Numbered from the stretch's first letter, positions 1 to 5,968 are shown. The stretch: DNA of 5,992 bases from Thermoanaerobaculales bacterium (GCA_029932545.1 JAOZPW010000103.1:3688-9679), one strand, 5' to 3'. The notes: generated by a model not told the origin, from the letters alone. Translations and numbers: made by a program.

Positions 1-1010
1 CCTTCGACACAACCCGCGCAAACATCGAGTACGTCGGCGGAATCGCCGTCAACCTGCCGTGCACCGAAGCCTTCGAGACCGGTGTGCCTGCACCATTCAA
101 GGGCAACATGGACATCGAGGGACTTCGCCGCACCATCGCTGAGCACGGAAAAGAGAAGATCCCCTTCGCCATGATCACGGTGACCAACAACACAGGCGGC
201 GGCCAACCGGTGTCGATGGCCAACATTCGTGAGGTCAAGGCGGTACTCGAAGAGCACAATATCCCGCTGATCATCGACGCATGCCGCTTCGCAGAAAACG
301 CCTTCTTCATCCGTGAGAGGGAGGCCGGCTACGAAAACACCTCATTGCTGGAAATCGCCCAGGAGATGTTCTCGTTGGCCGACGGCGCGACAATGAGCTG
401 CAAGAAGGACGGTCTGGCCAACATCGGTGGCTTCCTGATCTGCCGCAACGAAGAGTGGGCCGGACGCTTCCGGAACCTGCTGATACTTCGAGAGGGCTTC
501 CCGACCTACGGCGGTCTCGCCGGGAGGGATCTCGAGGCGATCGCCGTTGGTCTGATGGAGGCATTGGACTACGACTACCAGGTCTACCGCCATGCGACGG
601 TCGAGTACATGGTCGAGCGCCTGGTCAAGCTGGGTATTCCAATGGTCCAGCCTGCCGGCGGCCACGCTGTCTTCCTCGATGCCCGCAAGATGCTGCCCAA
701 TGTTGAGCAGCTCCAGTACCCCGGAATCGGCATCGTCAACGCCTTCTACCTCGAAGGTGGCGTTCGCGCCGTCGAACTGGGCAGCGTGATGTTCGGACAC
801 TTTGACGAGCAGGGTCATGAGCAACCCTCACCCCTGGAACTGGTTCGTCTGGCCTTTCCGCGCCGCGTCTACACCCAAAGCCACTTCGACTACCTGATCG
901 AGGTCGTCGAAGAGGTCTGGCAAAACCGAGCTGCCATCGGTGGTCATCGAATCGTTGCAGGGCCGAAACTGTTGCGGCACTTCACGTGCCACTTTGAGCC
1001 TGTGGAGTAG
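1..1010 (+). CDS. tnaA: Tryptophanase (tryptophan indole-lyase), 5'-truncated
   Basis: This PLP enzyme of the beta-eliminating lyase family splits L-tryptophan into indole, pyruvate and ammonia in the cytoplasm. The reading frame is open from base 3 (FDTTRANIEY, a family motif), so the GTG at 84 is internal. By comparison with E. coli TnaA, roughly 135 N-terminal residues lie outside the window. The PLP lysine is the second Lys of MSCKKD (405-407). The cofactor-pocket motif DACRFAENAFF begins at 276, and the carboxylate-binding Arg of FPRRVYT is at 861-863. Tyrosine phenol-lyase is the close alternative. However, the position of its phenol-binding Arg381 is Leu here (VRAVELG, 777-779), and the position of its Phe448 is His (LRHFT, 978-980), as in tryptophanases. 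I therefore favour tryptophanase; the Asp/Thr position that would complete the test is upstream. The gene ends in TAG and is followed by a 512-bp spacer, so it is probably not co-transcribed with the next gene. Confidence 0.88.
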   Translation, partial: FDTTRANIEYVGGIAVNLPCTEAFETGVPAPFKGNMDIEGLRRTIAEHGKEKIPFAMITVTNNTGGGQPVSMANIREVKAVLEEHNIPLIIDACRFAENAFFIREREAGYENTSLLEIAQEMFSLADGATMSCKKDGLANIGGFLICRNEEWAGRFRNLLILREGFPTYGGLAGRDLEAIAVGLMEALDYDYQVYRHATVEYMVERLVKLGIPMVQPAGGHAVFLDARKMLPNVEQLQYPGIGIVNAFYLEGGVRAVELGSVMFGHFDEQGHEQPSPLELVRLAFPRRVYTQSHFDYLIEVVEEVWQNRAAIGGHRIVAGPKLLRHFTCHFEPVE

Positions 1011-1034
1011 CCGAGGACGGTATTGCTCCAACCC

Positions 1035-1059
1035 CGGCCTTCGGGGCCGCGCAAGCGCG
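1035..1059. repeat. Two adjacent small GC hairpins after tnaA
   Basis: CGGCC (1035-1039) pairs with GGCCG (1045-1049) around the loop TTCGG. Immediately next, and sharing two bases, CGCGC (1048-1052) pairs with GCGCG (1055-1059). No T-run follows, so neither looks like a standard terminator. They form the left edge of a structured spacer and could be part of a larger fold or a REP-like palindromic unit. The pairing is seen directly; the function is unknown. Confidence 0.4.
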
Positions 1060-1068
1060 TCCCCGCTC

Positions 1069-1134
1069 GGTGCATTTTCCTCAAGGGGGGACATCTTGAA
1101 AGCCAGGAGAGAACCGCCCCTTGAGAAAATGACC
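1069..1134. repeat. Long inverted repeat, 20 Watson-Crick pairs with three single-base bulges
   Basis: The left arm (1069-1090, containing CATTTTCCTCAAGGGG) pairs with the right arm (1114-1134, containing CCCCTTGAGAAAATG). I count 20 Watson-Crick pairs, no mismatches, and bulges at G1072, one C of 1079-1080 and G1116. The loop is 23 bases (1091-1113). It is too long and lacks the U-tract for a simple terminator. The strand is undetermined. It could be a stem of a structured RNA, a palindromic repeat (REP or MITE-like), or a remnant of a mobile element. No ORF is credible here. Confidence 0.6.
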
Positions 1135-1181
1135 TCGGCGGCCTACGGCAACGGCCCAGACTCGATCTCCAAGGATTTCGC

Positions 1182-1284
1182 CGTGGGTTGCCACCTCTGA
1201 CGTTGTCCGAAACGTTGATCAGGCCGGGAGGGTACCGCAGGACAACATCAGAAATGGCACACCCCGTCGGAGAGTATTTTTTTT
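1182..1284. repeat. Long imperfect inverted repeat followed by a T8 run; candidate structured RNA or terminator
   Basis: Arm 1182-1208 (ending CTCTGACGTTGTCC) pairs with arm 1240-1266 (starting GGACAACATCAGAAATGG). I count 23 Watson-Crick pairs, three C/A mismatches (1201/1247, 1195/1253, 1194/1254) and bulges at 1184 and 1260. The loop is 31 bases. A run of eight T (1277-1284) follows ten bases after the stem, which could make this a non-canonical terminator for tnaA or the 3' end of a + strand RNA. Alternatively, all three mismatches become G-U wobbles if the minus strand is transcribed. The structure is visible; its direction and role are inference. Confidence 0.5.
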
Positions 1285-1309
1285 GACTCCCCATTCCCCG
1301 TCCTTTGGC

Positions 1310-1450
1310 CCCCAGTCTTTTCCCTTTTTGTGCCTCTTTGTGCCTCTTTGTGGCTATCCTTCCTTTTCCTGCCTTTTCGCGGCTACTATTCTTGTGGCTT
1401 TTTGCAGATTCCCTTTGCGTTCCCTTCGCGGTCTTTGCGTCTTTGCGGTT
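1310..1450. repeat. Pyrimidine-rich intergenic tract of short degenerate repeat units
   Basis: The + strand is strongly C/T-rich with very few A. It contains an exact tandem 10-mer TGCCTCTTTG (1331-1340 and 1341-1350), preceded by a close variant. After a looser middle part come four copies of an octamer CTTYGCGK: 1413-1420, 1424-1431, 1433-1440 and 1441-1448. Read on the minus strand these are CGCAAAG-like and CACAAAGAGG-like units. From memory, similar tracts are scattered between genes in many environmental bacterial genomes, where they give spurious Lys/Arg-rich ORFs on one strand. I regard the Lys/Arg-rich minus-strand frame beginning at 1453 as such an artefact. No function is known to me. 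Confidence 0.65.
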
Positions 1451-1510
1451 CAATTGTGTTCTTCTTCGATGTCCGCGGGTGACTCACCAAACCGTGAGGC
1501 ACGATTCCCG

Positions 1511-1516
1511 TAGAAT
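1511..1516 (+). promoter_or_regulatory. Candidate -10 element of a leaderless promoter
   Basis: TAGAAT matches the -10 consensus TATAAT at five of six positions and ends six bases before the ATG at 1523. Transcription starting 6-7 bases downstream would begin at or next to the start codon. That fits the lack of any Shine-Dalgarno before this gene. No convincing -35 hexamer is present at 16-18 bp spacing, so the call is tentative. Confidence 0.3.
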
Positions 1517-1522
1517 CCCCAG

Positions 1523-2803
1523 ATGATCCACTTTCTTTCCTTCCTGGTCGGTCTGGTTGTCGGGGTTCACCCGATCGAGGTGGCGGTCACGGGACCGGTC
1601 GCACGGGTGGAGATCCGACTTGACGGCGAAGCGTTGGCCCAGATCAAGGGCAGGCCCTGGCGAACCAAGGTCGACATCGGGCCGACCCTCAAGCCTGCTC
1701 TTCTCGAAGCTCTGGCCTTCGATACCGACGGACGTCTGTTGGGCCGGGACCGCCAGTGGCTCAACATGCCCAGACCACGAGCCGAGGCCGTTGTCATCCC
1801 TCGGCTCGATGAAGACGGGCTCGTCATCGGTGCTCATCTCCAATGGAATAGCGCCGAATTTCTGAAACCCAAGGCAGTCGATTTCCGCCTCGATGGAAAA
1901 CCACTCAGTCACAATTCGGATTTGTCGGTCGACCTTCATGGCGCCGATCCCTCAACCCTCCATATTCTTGACGTTGAAATCCGATTCCCCGATCACATCG
2001 TCGTTCGCGAACAACTGGTTTTCGGCAAGGGCTATTCGAGTGACCTCAGTCTGCACCTGACAGCCCTGCCGGTGGTCGTGGACGATCCCGCTGCCTTCCC
2101 GCCCTCAGACGGACTCAAGGGTTGGTTCGAGGCACGAGGGAAACCGATTGAGGTGGCTGATGTCGAAAAGGGCAAGGCACAGTTGGTGATCGTCCGCGGC
2201 TCGTCGGTGGATAACCACCTCAAGGCACTTGAACTCAAGTTGGAGGAGAACGCGGAGAAAGACCGCAGTGACCGTCTCAAGGCCGATGTTTTCTTCCGGG
2301 TCATCGGCACCATTCCGACCGGAGGCCCTCGAGGCAACGCCCGCCTCTTCCCTTTCTCACAACCCAAAACCGTCGGTCGCAAGGGCCTGGCCGATGAGTT
2401 GGAGAAAGCCCGATTCGGCGACCTGCAATTCGGTCTTCACCGCCGGGCCGACGCCGTCGCCCTGGCCGGCCTGGAGGCCGCCGGCAGCAACCAACGACGT
2501 ATCGTTCTGTTGATCCTCGGCCCCGAATCGAACGACTCCAGCGCCCACTCGCCGGCCGCCGTGCGATCCTATCTCGAAGCGCTCCGAGTACCCCTGTTCG
2601 TATTTGACGTAGCTGGTGACAGCCCGGCCTCCGAAGCATGGCGTCCGGTCGATGAGGTCATCGATCCCCTGAGGTGGCTGTCGTCGGTTCAGTGGCTCCA
2701 GGAAGATCTCGACAGCCAACGAATCGTCTGGCTGATCGGCCGACATTTGCCCGGCGACATCACCCTTGGACCAAAGGCCGAGGGTATTGAGTTGGTGCGG
2801 TAG
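1523..2803 (+). CDS. Exported-looking protein with Ig-like domain and degenerate VWA-like domain (acidobacterial VWFA-related type)
   Basis: The product is 426 aa and of unknown function. The first ATG follows an in-frame TAG at 1511, with no good ribosome site before it. Residues 4-15 are hydrophobic (FLSFLVGLVVGV) and could be a signal peptide, although the n-region lacks Lys/Arg. Residues 17-82 look like an Ig-type beta domain (VARVEIRLDGE, then a DxGP-type turn, then LEALAFDTDGRLLGRD). Residues 86-170 form a second beta-rich segment. Residues 180-365 follow the strand order of a VWA fold (AQLVIVRGSS, ARLFPFS, RRIVLLILGPES, VPLFVFDV). None of the metal-site (MIDAS) ligands is recognisable: the DxSxS position reads RGSS, and the last Asp is replaced by Gly in LILGPES. 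VWA domains usually mediate protein contacts at or outside the membrane. The 51-bp gap to the fabH-like gene permits co-transcription. The gene is certain; the family placement is moderate. Confidence 0.75.
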   Translation: MIHFLSFLVGLVVGVHPIEVAVTGPVARVEIRLDGEALAQIKGRPWRTKVDIGPTLKPALLEALAFDTDGRLLGRDRQWLNMPRPRAEAVVIPRLDEDGLVIGAHLQWNSAEFLKPKAVDFRLDGKPLSHNSDLSVDLHGADPSTLHILDVEIRFPDHIVVREQLVFGKGYSSDLSLHLTALPVVVDDPAAFPPSDGLKGWFEARGKPIEVADVEKGKAQLVIVRGSSVDNHLKALELKLEENAEKDRSDRLKADVFFRVIGTIPTGGPRGNARLFPFSQPKTVGRKGLADELEKARFGDLQFGLHRRADAVALAGLEAAGSNQRRIVLLILGPESNDSSAHSPAAVRSYLEALRVPLFVFDVAGDSPASEAWRPVDEVIDPLRWLSSVQWLQEDLDSQRIVWLIGRHLPGDITLGPKAEGIELVR

Positions 2804-2822
2804 CGTACGAGATTTGCCAAAT

Positions 2823-2837
2823 CCTGTATGATACAGG
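2823..2837. promoter_or_regulatory. Perfect dyad just upstream of the fabH-like gene
   Basis: CCTGTAT-G-ATACAGG is a perfect 7-bp inverted repeat around one central base. It lies six bases before the Shine-Dalgarno that serves the start at 2855. It contains TATGAT (2827-2832), a five-of-six -10 match, but no -35 at normal spacing. It could be an operator for a dimeric repressor or a small hairpin near the ribosome site. The symmetry is certain; regulation is inferred. Confidence 0.35.
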
Positions 2838-2842
2838 CTGAA

Positions 2843-2848
2843 AAGGAG
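2843..2848 (+). promoter_or_regulatory. Ribosome binding site fixing the fabH-like start at 2855
   Basis: AAGGAG is followed by six bases and then ATG at 2855. An in-frame ATG at 2828 would put this site inside the gene. From 2855 the catalytic Cys is residue 112, its number in E. coli FabH, which supports this start. Confidence 0.8.
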
Positions 2849-2854
2849 ACGGGG

Positions 2855-3910
2855 ATGCGCGCCGTCATCACGGGCACCGGCATGTACGTGCCACCAACGG
2901 TCGTCACCAACGACGACCTCATCAGAATCATGGACACCACCGACGAGTGGATCCGGCAACGGACCGGCATCGAAGAGCGCCGGTTCGTCGAGGTCGGTGT
3001 CGCGACCTCGGATTTGGCCGCTGCCGCCGGCAAGGCAGCGATCGCCGACGCCGGTCTCGAGCCTTCCGACATCGATCTGGTCGTCAATGCCACGATGACG
3101 CCTGACTACTATTTCCCGGGTCCGGCGCCATTGATCCAACACAAGCTGGGCCTTGGCAACATTCCATGTCTGGACCTCCGCCAGCAATGCATGGGATTCG
3201 TCTACGCACTCAACACCGCCGATGCTTTCGTGCGTTCGGGTCAAGCACGCAAGGTCCTGGTCATCGGCGCCGAGGTCCACTCCTGCCTGATGCCGTGGAA
3301 GAGCTGGGATGTGCTCCTTGGTCGAGAGGCCGGTCCGGTTCCACAGGAGGAGTATGAAAACAACACCCTGACCCGGGGAAGAACGGTACTGTTCGGTGAC
3401 GGCGCCGGTGCAGTCATCATTTCCGCTGTAGACACTGAGGACAAGGGAGTCATCGACAGCCTGATCCACACCGACGGCAGCCAGGTGGAACGACTGTGGA
3501 CCAAGGGTGGCGGCAGCGCCTTTAGGCCCTTCTTTACCTCGGAAATGATCGAGTCAGGGGACATCACACCGTTCGTCGATGGCCGAAGGGTCTACGCCCT
3601 GGCAGTCATCAACATGCCGCAAGTGGCGATCGAGTTGCTGGGACGTCACGGCCTCAAGCCCGATGACCTCGACCTCGTAATCATGCACCAGGCCAATTTG
3701 CGCATTAACGAGGGGGTCCAGAAACGTCTGGGGCTCCCCGACGAAAAGGTATTCAACAATATTCAGCGATACGGCAACACAACAGCCGGAACCATCCCCA
3801 TCGCCTATCACGAAGCCCGCGCGGCGGGCCGTGTTTCTGAAGGTGACCTGGTGTGTTTCATCGGTCTGGGAAGCGGCCTCAACTGGGGCGCTATCCTGTA
3901 TCGCGCGTAA
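2855..3910 (+). CDS. Ketoacyl-ACP synthase III family protein (FabH-like), extended form
   Basis: FabH-type enzymes condense an acyl-CoA with malonyl-ACP, usually to start fatty acid synthesis in the cytoplasm. The 351-aa product starts MRAVITGTGMYVPP and has TTDEWIRQRTGIEERR early on, typical of the family. The catalytic triad is intact: Cys112 (3188-3190), His278 in MHQANLRI (3686-3688) and Asn308 in YGNTTAGTIP (3776-3778). The last two are spaced 30 residues apart, as in E. coli FabH (244/274). Hand comparison with the 317-aa E. coli enzyme puts all 34 extra residues between Cys and His: about 23 before the FGDGAGA loop and about 11 after it. The nucleophile context is LRQQCMGF rather than the usual AACSGF-like form. 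It may be the housekeeping FabH or a relative with other acyl substrates, so no symbol is given. It lies 55 bp before the RNase gene on the same strand. Confidence 0.9.
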   Translation: MRAVITGTGMYVPPTVVTNDDLIRIMDTTDEWIRQRTGIEERRFVEVGVATSDLAAAAGKAAIADAGLEPSDIDLVVNATMTPDYYFPGPAPLIQHKLGLGNIPCLDLRQQCMGFVYALNTADAFVRSGQARKVLVIGAEVHSCLMPWKSWDVLLGREAGPVPQEEYENNTLTRGRTVLFGDGAGAVIISAVDTEDKGVIDSLIHTDGSQVERLWTKGGGSAFRPFFTSEMIESGDITPFVDGRRVYALAVINMPQVAIELLGRHGLKPDDLDLVIMHQANLRINEGVQKRLGLPDEKVFNNIQRYGNTTAGTIPIAYHEARAAGRVSEGDLVCFIGLGSGLNWGAILYRA

Positions 3911-3912
3911 TC

Positions 3913-3945
3913 GGCCGGGCGGTGCCCTGAAGGACCGCCACGGCC
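3913..3945 (+). promoter_or_regulatory. GC hairpin between the fabH-like and RNase genes
   Basis: GGCC (3913-3916) plus GGCGGT (3918-3923) pair with ACCGCC (3934-3939) plus GGCC (3942-3945), with a small internal loop (G3917 opposite A3940-C3941) and a 10-base loop. No T-run follows, so it is not an intrinsic terminator. It begins two bases after the fabH-like stop and ends 11 bases before the RNase ribosome site. It might stabilise or separate the upstream transcript, or be a target for RNase autoregulation, which is known in E. coli through the rne 5' UTR. Confidence 0.4.
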
Positions 3946-3956
3946 TCGAGAGAAAT

Positions 3957-3962
3957 GGAGGG
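3957..3962 (+). promoter_or_regulatory. Ribosome binding site for the RNase E/G start at 3966
   Basis: GGAGGG lies three bases (four from the GGAGG core) before ATG 3966, slightly tight. The start is confirmed by residue numbering: the metal-binding Asp and zinc-link Cys residues fall at 303, 346, 404 and 407, as in E. coli RNase E. The open frame extends upstream into the fabH-like gene, but no such start is supported. Confidence 0.7.
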
Positions 3963-3965
3963 CCC

Positions 3966-5951
3966 ATGGCCCGGAAAATGCTTATCAACGCCACCAGACC
4001 CGAAGAGGTCCGCGTGGCCATCGTCCACAACACAACAATGGAGGCCTATGAAGTTGCGGCCTCGGAATCAGGCCTGATCAAAGGCAATATCTACAGGGGG
4101 ATCGTCGTCAGCGTCCGCCCCGCCCTTGAGGCGGCCTTCGTCGATATCGGGACCGGCAAGGACGCCCTCGTCAGGGCCGACGACATCGTGCCCGAGGCCA
4201 TGCACCGAAAACACTCGGGCAGCGGCCGGCCCCGTATCGAAAACATAGTGGATAAGGGCAAGCCCATCACCGTGCAGGTGACTCGAGACCCGATCGCCCA
4301 CAAGGGCGCCCAGGCGACGACCAATATCAGTCTGGCAGGGCGCTACCTGGTTGCCATGCCCTTCGACGACGTGCGCGGTGTCTCGCGCCGCACCGAAGAC
4401 GAAGAGGTCCGCAAGGCCGCGAAAGAAAAACTCGCATCCATGGACCTTCCCGAGAATCTCGGCATCATCGTGCGTACCAACGCGTTGGACCAGCCAAAGG
4501 CCACTCTCAATCGTGACCTCAGCGCACTGCACCGCCTGTGGAAGAAAATCAAGAAAGAAGCCGGCACCGGCAAGGGCACAAAACTGCTCTACTCCGACCA
4601 GGATCTGGTGGTGCAGGCTCTTCGTGACCATCTGGACAGCTCCATTACCGAGGTCCTGATTGACGACGACGAGGTCTTCGCCAAGGCCAAAGGCTACATG
4701 GCCAGCTTCATGCCGCGGGCCAAGACCCGTCTCATCCGCTACACCGAACGAATGCCGCTGTTCAGCAAATTCGAACTGGAAGATCAGATCGACCGGATCT
4801 ATCAACGCAGCGTTGATCTCCCTTCGGGAGGTTCGATCGTCATTGACGGCACCGAAGCCCTGACCGCGATCGACGTCAATTCCGGCCGCGGGACCAAAGG
4901 CGGTTCCCAGGAAGAGAACGCGTTTCGCACCAATATCCAGGCGGCCTCGGCGGTCGCCCGACAACTTCGCATGCGTGATATCGGCGGTCTGATCGTGGTC
5001 GACTTCATCGACATGCGCGCCTCCAAAAACAATCGCGAGGTCGAAAAGACCTTACGCGATGCGATGAAGAGCGACAAAGCCCGGCACACCGTCAGCAAGA
5101 TCTCGGCAAACGGTCTGCTGGAAATCAACCGCCAGCGCATCAAGAAGGCCCTTCAGCTACGGAGCCACCGGCCTTGCCCCACCTGTTCGGGGTCCGGCAC
5201 CATTGCTAGTTCCGAGCTGGTGGGTCTGAGCCTGCTCCGCCGGATCGAGGCCCGAGCAGCCACCGGGCGTCTCCTGAGCGTCAGCATCGAGCTTCACCCG
5301 GAACTGGCCGACGCCCTGCAAAACGAACGGCGCCAAGAACTGGCGAGCTTGGAACGGGAATTCGACATCCGCGTCGAGGTCATCGCCGCGTCCGGGCTTC
5401 ACCGTTCGGAGGAGCACATCGAGTGGGTCAAACGGGAGGAGCGGCGTAGCCTCACGGAGGCGCCTACCGAACAGGCGGCCGTCAGCGCTGCGGATCTGGC
5501 GGACGGGGTCGGCCATCAAGCAGCGAAACAAGAGACTCAGTTGGAACCGGAAGGATCCGTCACCGAGGAAACACCAACAGATGACGCCGCTCCAAAGAGC
5601 TCCCGCCGTCGCAGGCGGGGTGGTCGGCGACGCAAGAAGGCCGTTCTGAAAGATCAGGTCGAAGACACAACCGAAGGTGAATCACACGCGGCGCCTCAGG
5701 CCGAGGAACCCGTAGCGCCGGAGGCCACAGCTACCAAAACCGCAGATCCAGAGGCTGAGAGTGGAGAAAAGAAAAAACCACGCCGTCGTCGTCGACCCCG
5801 GCGGTCAAAGAAGGCCAAGACGGAGAACGGTAGTAGCGAAGCTGAATCGCAAGACACCCCCAAGAACGATAAGGACCCTGCCGAAGACGCAAAAAAGGAC
5901 ACACCTTTGATCGACAAGGCCCCGCCAGGGGGAGACCCGTTCGCTTATTGA
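3966..5951 (+). CDS. Ribonuclease E/G family endoribonuclease with basic C-terminal tail
   Basis: This single-strand-specific endoribonuclease acts in rRNA maturation and mRNA decay. The 661-aa product opens with MARKMLINATRPEEVRVA, a typical N-terminus. An S1 RNA-binding domain spans roughly 37-120 (GNIYRGIVVSV, EAAFVDIG). The 5'-monophosphate sensor is IIVRT (Arg170, Thr171; E. coli RNase E R169, T170). Catalytic Mg ligands are Asp303 in TEALTAIDVN (4872-4874) and Asp346 in LIVVDFIDM (5001-5003). The zinc link CPTC has Cys404 and Cys407. The catalytic part ends near 495. A disordered-looking tail rich in Glu, Ala, Pro and Thr follows, with two basic patches: RRRRRGGRRRKKA (547-559) and KKKPRRRRRPRRSKKAK (602-618). 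The core is RNase G-like in length with a tail far shorter than that of E. coli RNase E, so rng or rne cannot be assigned. The tail may bind RNA or scaffold partners. Confidence 0.95.
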   Translation: MARKMLINATRPEEVRVAIVHNTTMEAYEVAASESGLIKGNIYRGIVVSVRPALEAAFVDIGTGKDALVRADDIVPEAMHRKHSGSGRPRIENIVDKGKPITVQVTRDPIAHKGAQATTNISLAGRYLVAMPFDDVRGVSRRTEDEEVRKAAKEKLASMDLPENLGIIVRTNALDQPKATLNRDLSALHRLWKKIKKEAGTGKGTKLLYSDQDLVVQALRDHLDSSITEVLIDDDEVFAKAKGYMASFMPRAKTRLIRYTERMPLFSKFELEDQIDRIYQRSVDLPSGGSIVIDGTEALTAIDVNSGRGTKGGSQEENAFRTNIQAASAVARQLRMRDIGGLIVVDFIDMRASKNNREVEKTLRDAMKSDKARHTVSKISANGLLEINRQRIKKALQLRSHRPCPTCSGSGTIASSELVGLSLLRRIEARAATGRLLSVSIELHPELADALQNERRQELASLEREFDIRVEVIAASGLHRSEEHIEWVKREERRSLTEAPTEQAAVSAADLADGVGHQAAKQETQLEPEGSVTEETPTDDAAPKSSRRRRRGGRRRKKAVLKDQVEDTTEGESHAAPQAEEPVAPEATATKTADPEAESGEKKKPRRRRRPRRSKKAKTENGSSEAESQDTPKNDKDPAEDAKKDTPLIDKAPPGGDPFAY

Positions 5952-5968
5952 TCAGCACATGGTGGGCC

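Noticed and set aside
84..86. GTG as the start of the tryptophanase
   Set aside because: The frame is open to the window edge and encodes the family motif FDTTRANIEY upstream, so the gene begins outside the window.
1196..1252. SRP RNA (4.5S-like) in the second spacer hairpin
   Set aside because: The loop has UCAGG-CC-GGGA-GG, reminiscent of SRP helix 8, and the overall size is similar. However, the 3' side reads GUACCGCAGG instead of the near-universal AGCAG type, so the conserved symmetric loop cannot form. An Infernal search with the SRP models would settle it.
944..1453. Minus-strand frame of 169 codons with a Lys/Arg-rich N-terminus
   Set aside because: Its N-terminal part is the translation of the short-unit repeat tract, and the rest crosses two hairpins and enters tnaA. 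No ribosome site or family resemblance supports it.
2828..2830. ATG as the fabH-like start
   Set aside because: It lies inside the dyad and has no ribosome site. ATG 2855 has AAGGAG at six bases and gives the expected residue numbering.
2357..3469. Long minus-strand open frame (370 codons) opposite the VWA-like and fabH-like genes
   Set aside because: It spans two well-supported + strand genes and their gap. It is a product of GC-rich codon use, with no recognisable protein motif.
3831..3965. Upstream extension of the RNase frame into the fabH-like gene
   Set aside because: The extra residues do not resemble any RNase N-terminus. ATG 3966 gives MARKMLINAT and E. coli-like numbering of active-site residues.
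4068..4964. Minus-strand open frame (298 codons) opposite the RNase catalytic domain
   Set aside because: The opposite strand encodes the conserved S1, 5'-sensor and catalytic motifs; this is a shadow frame.
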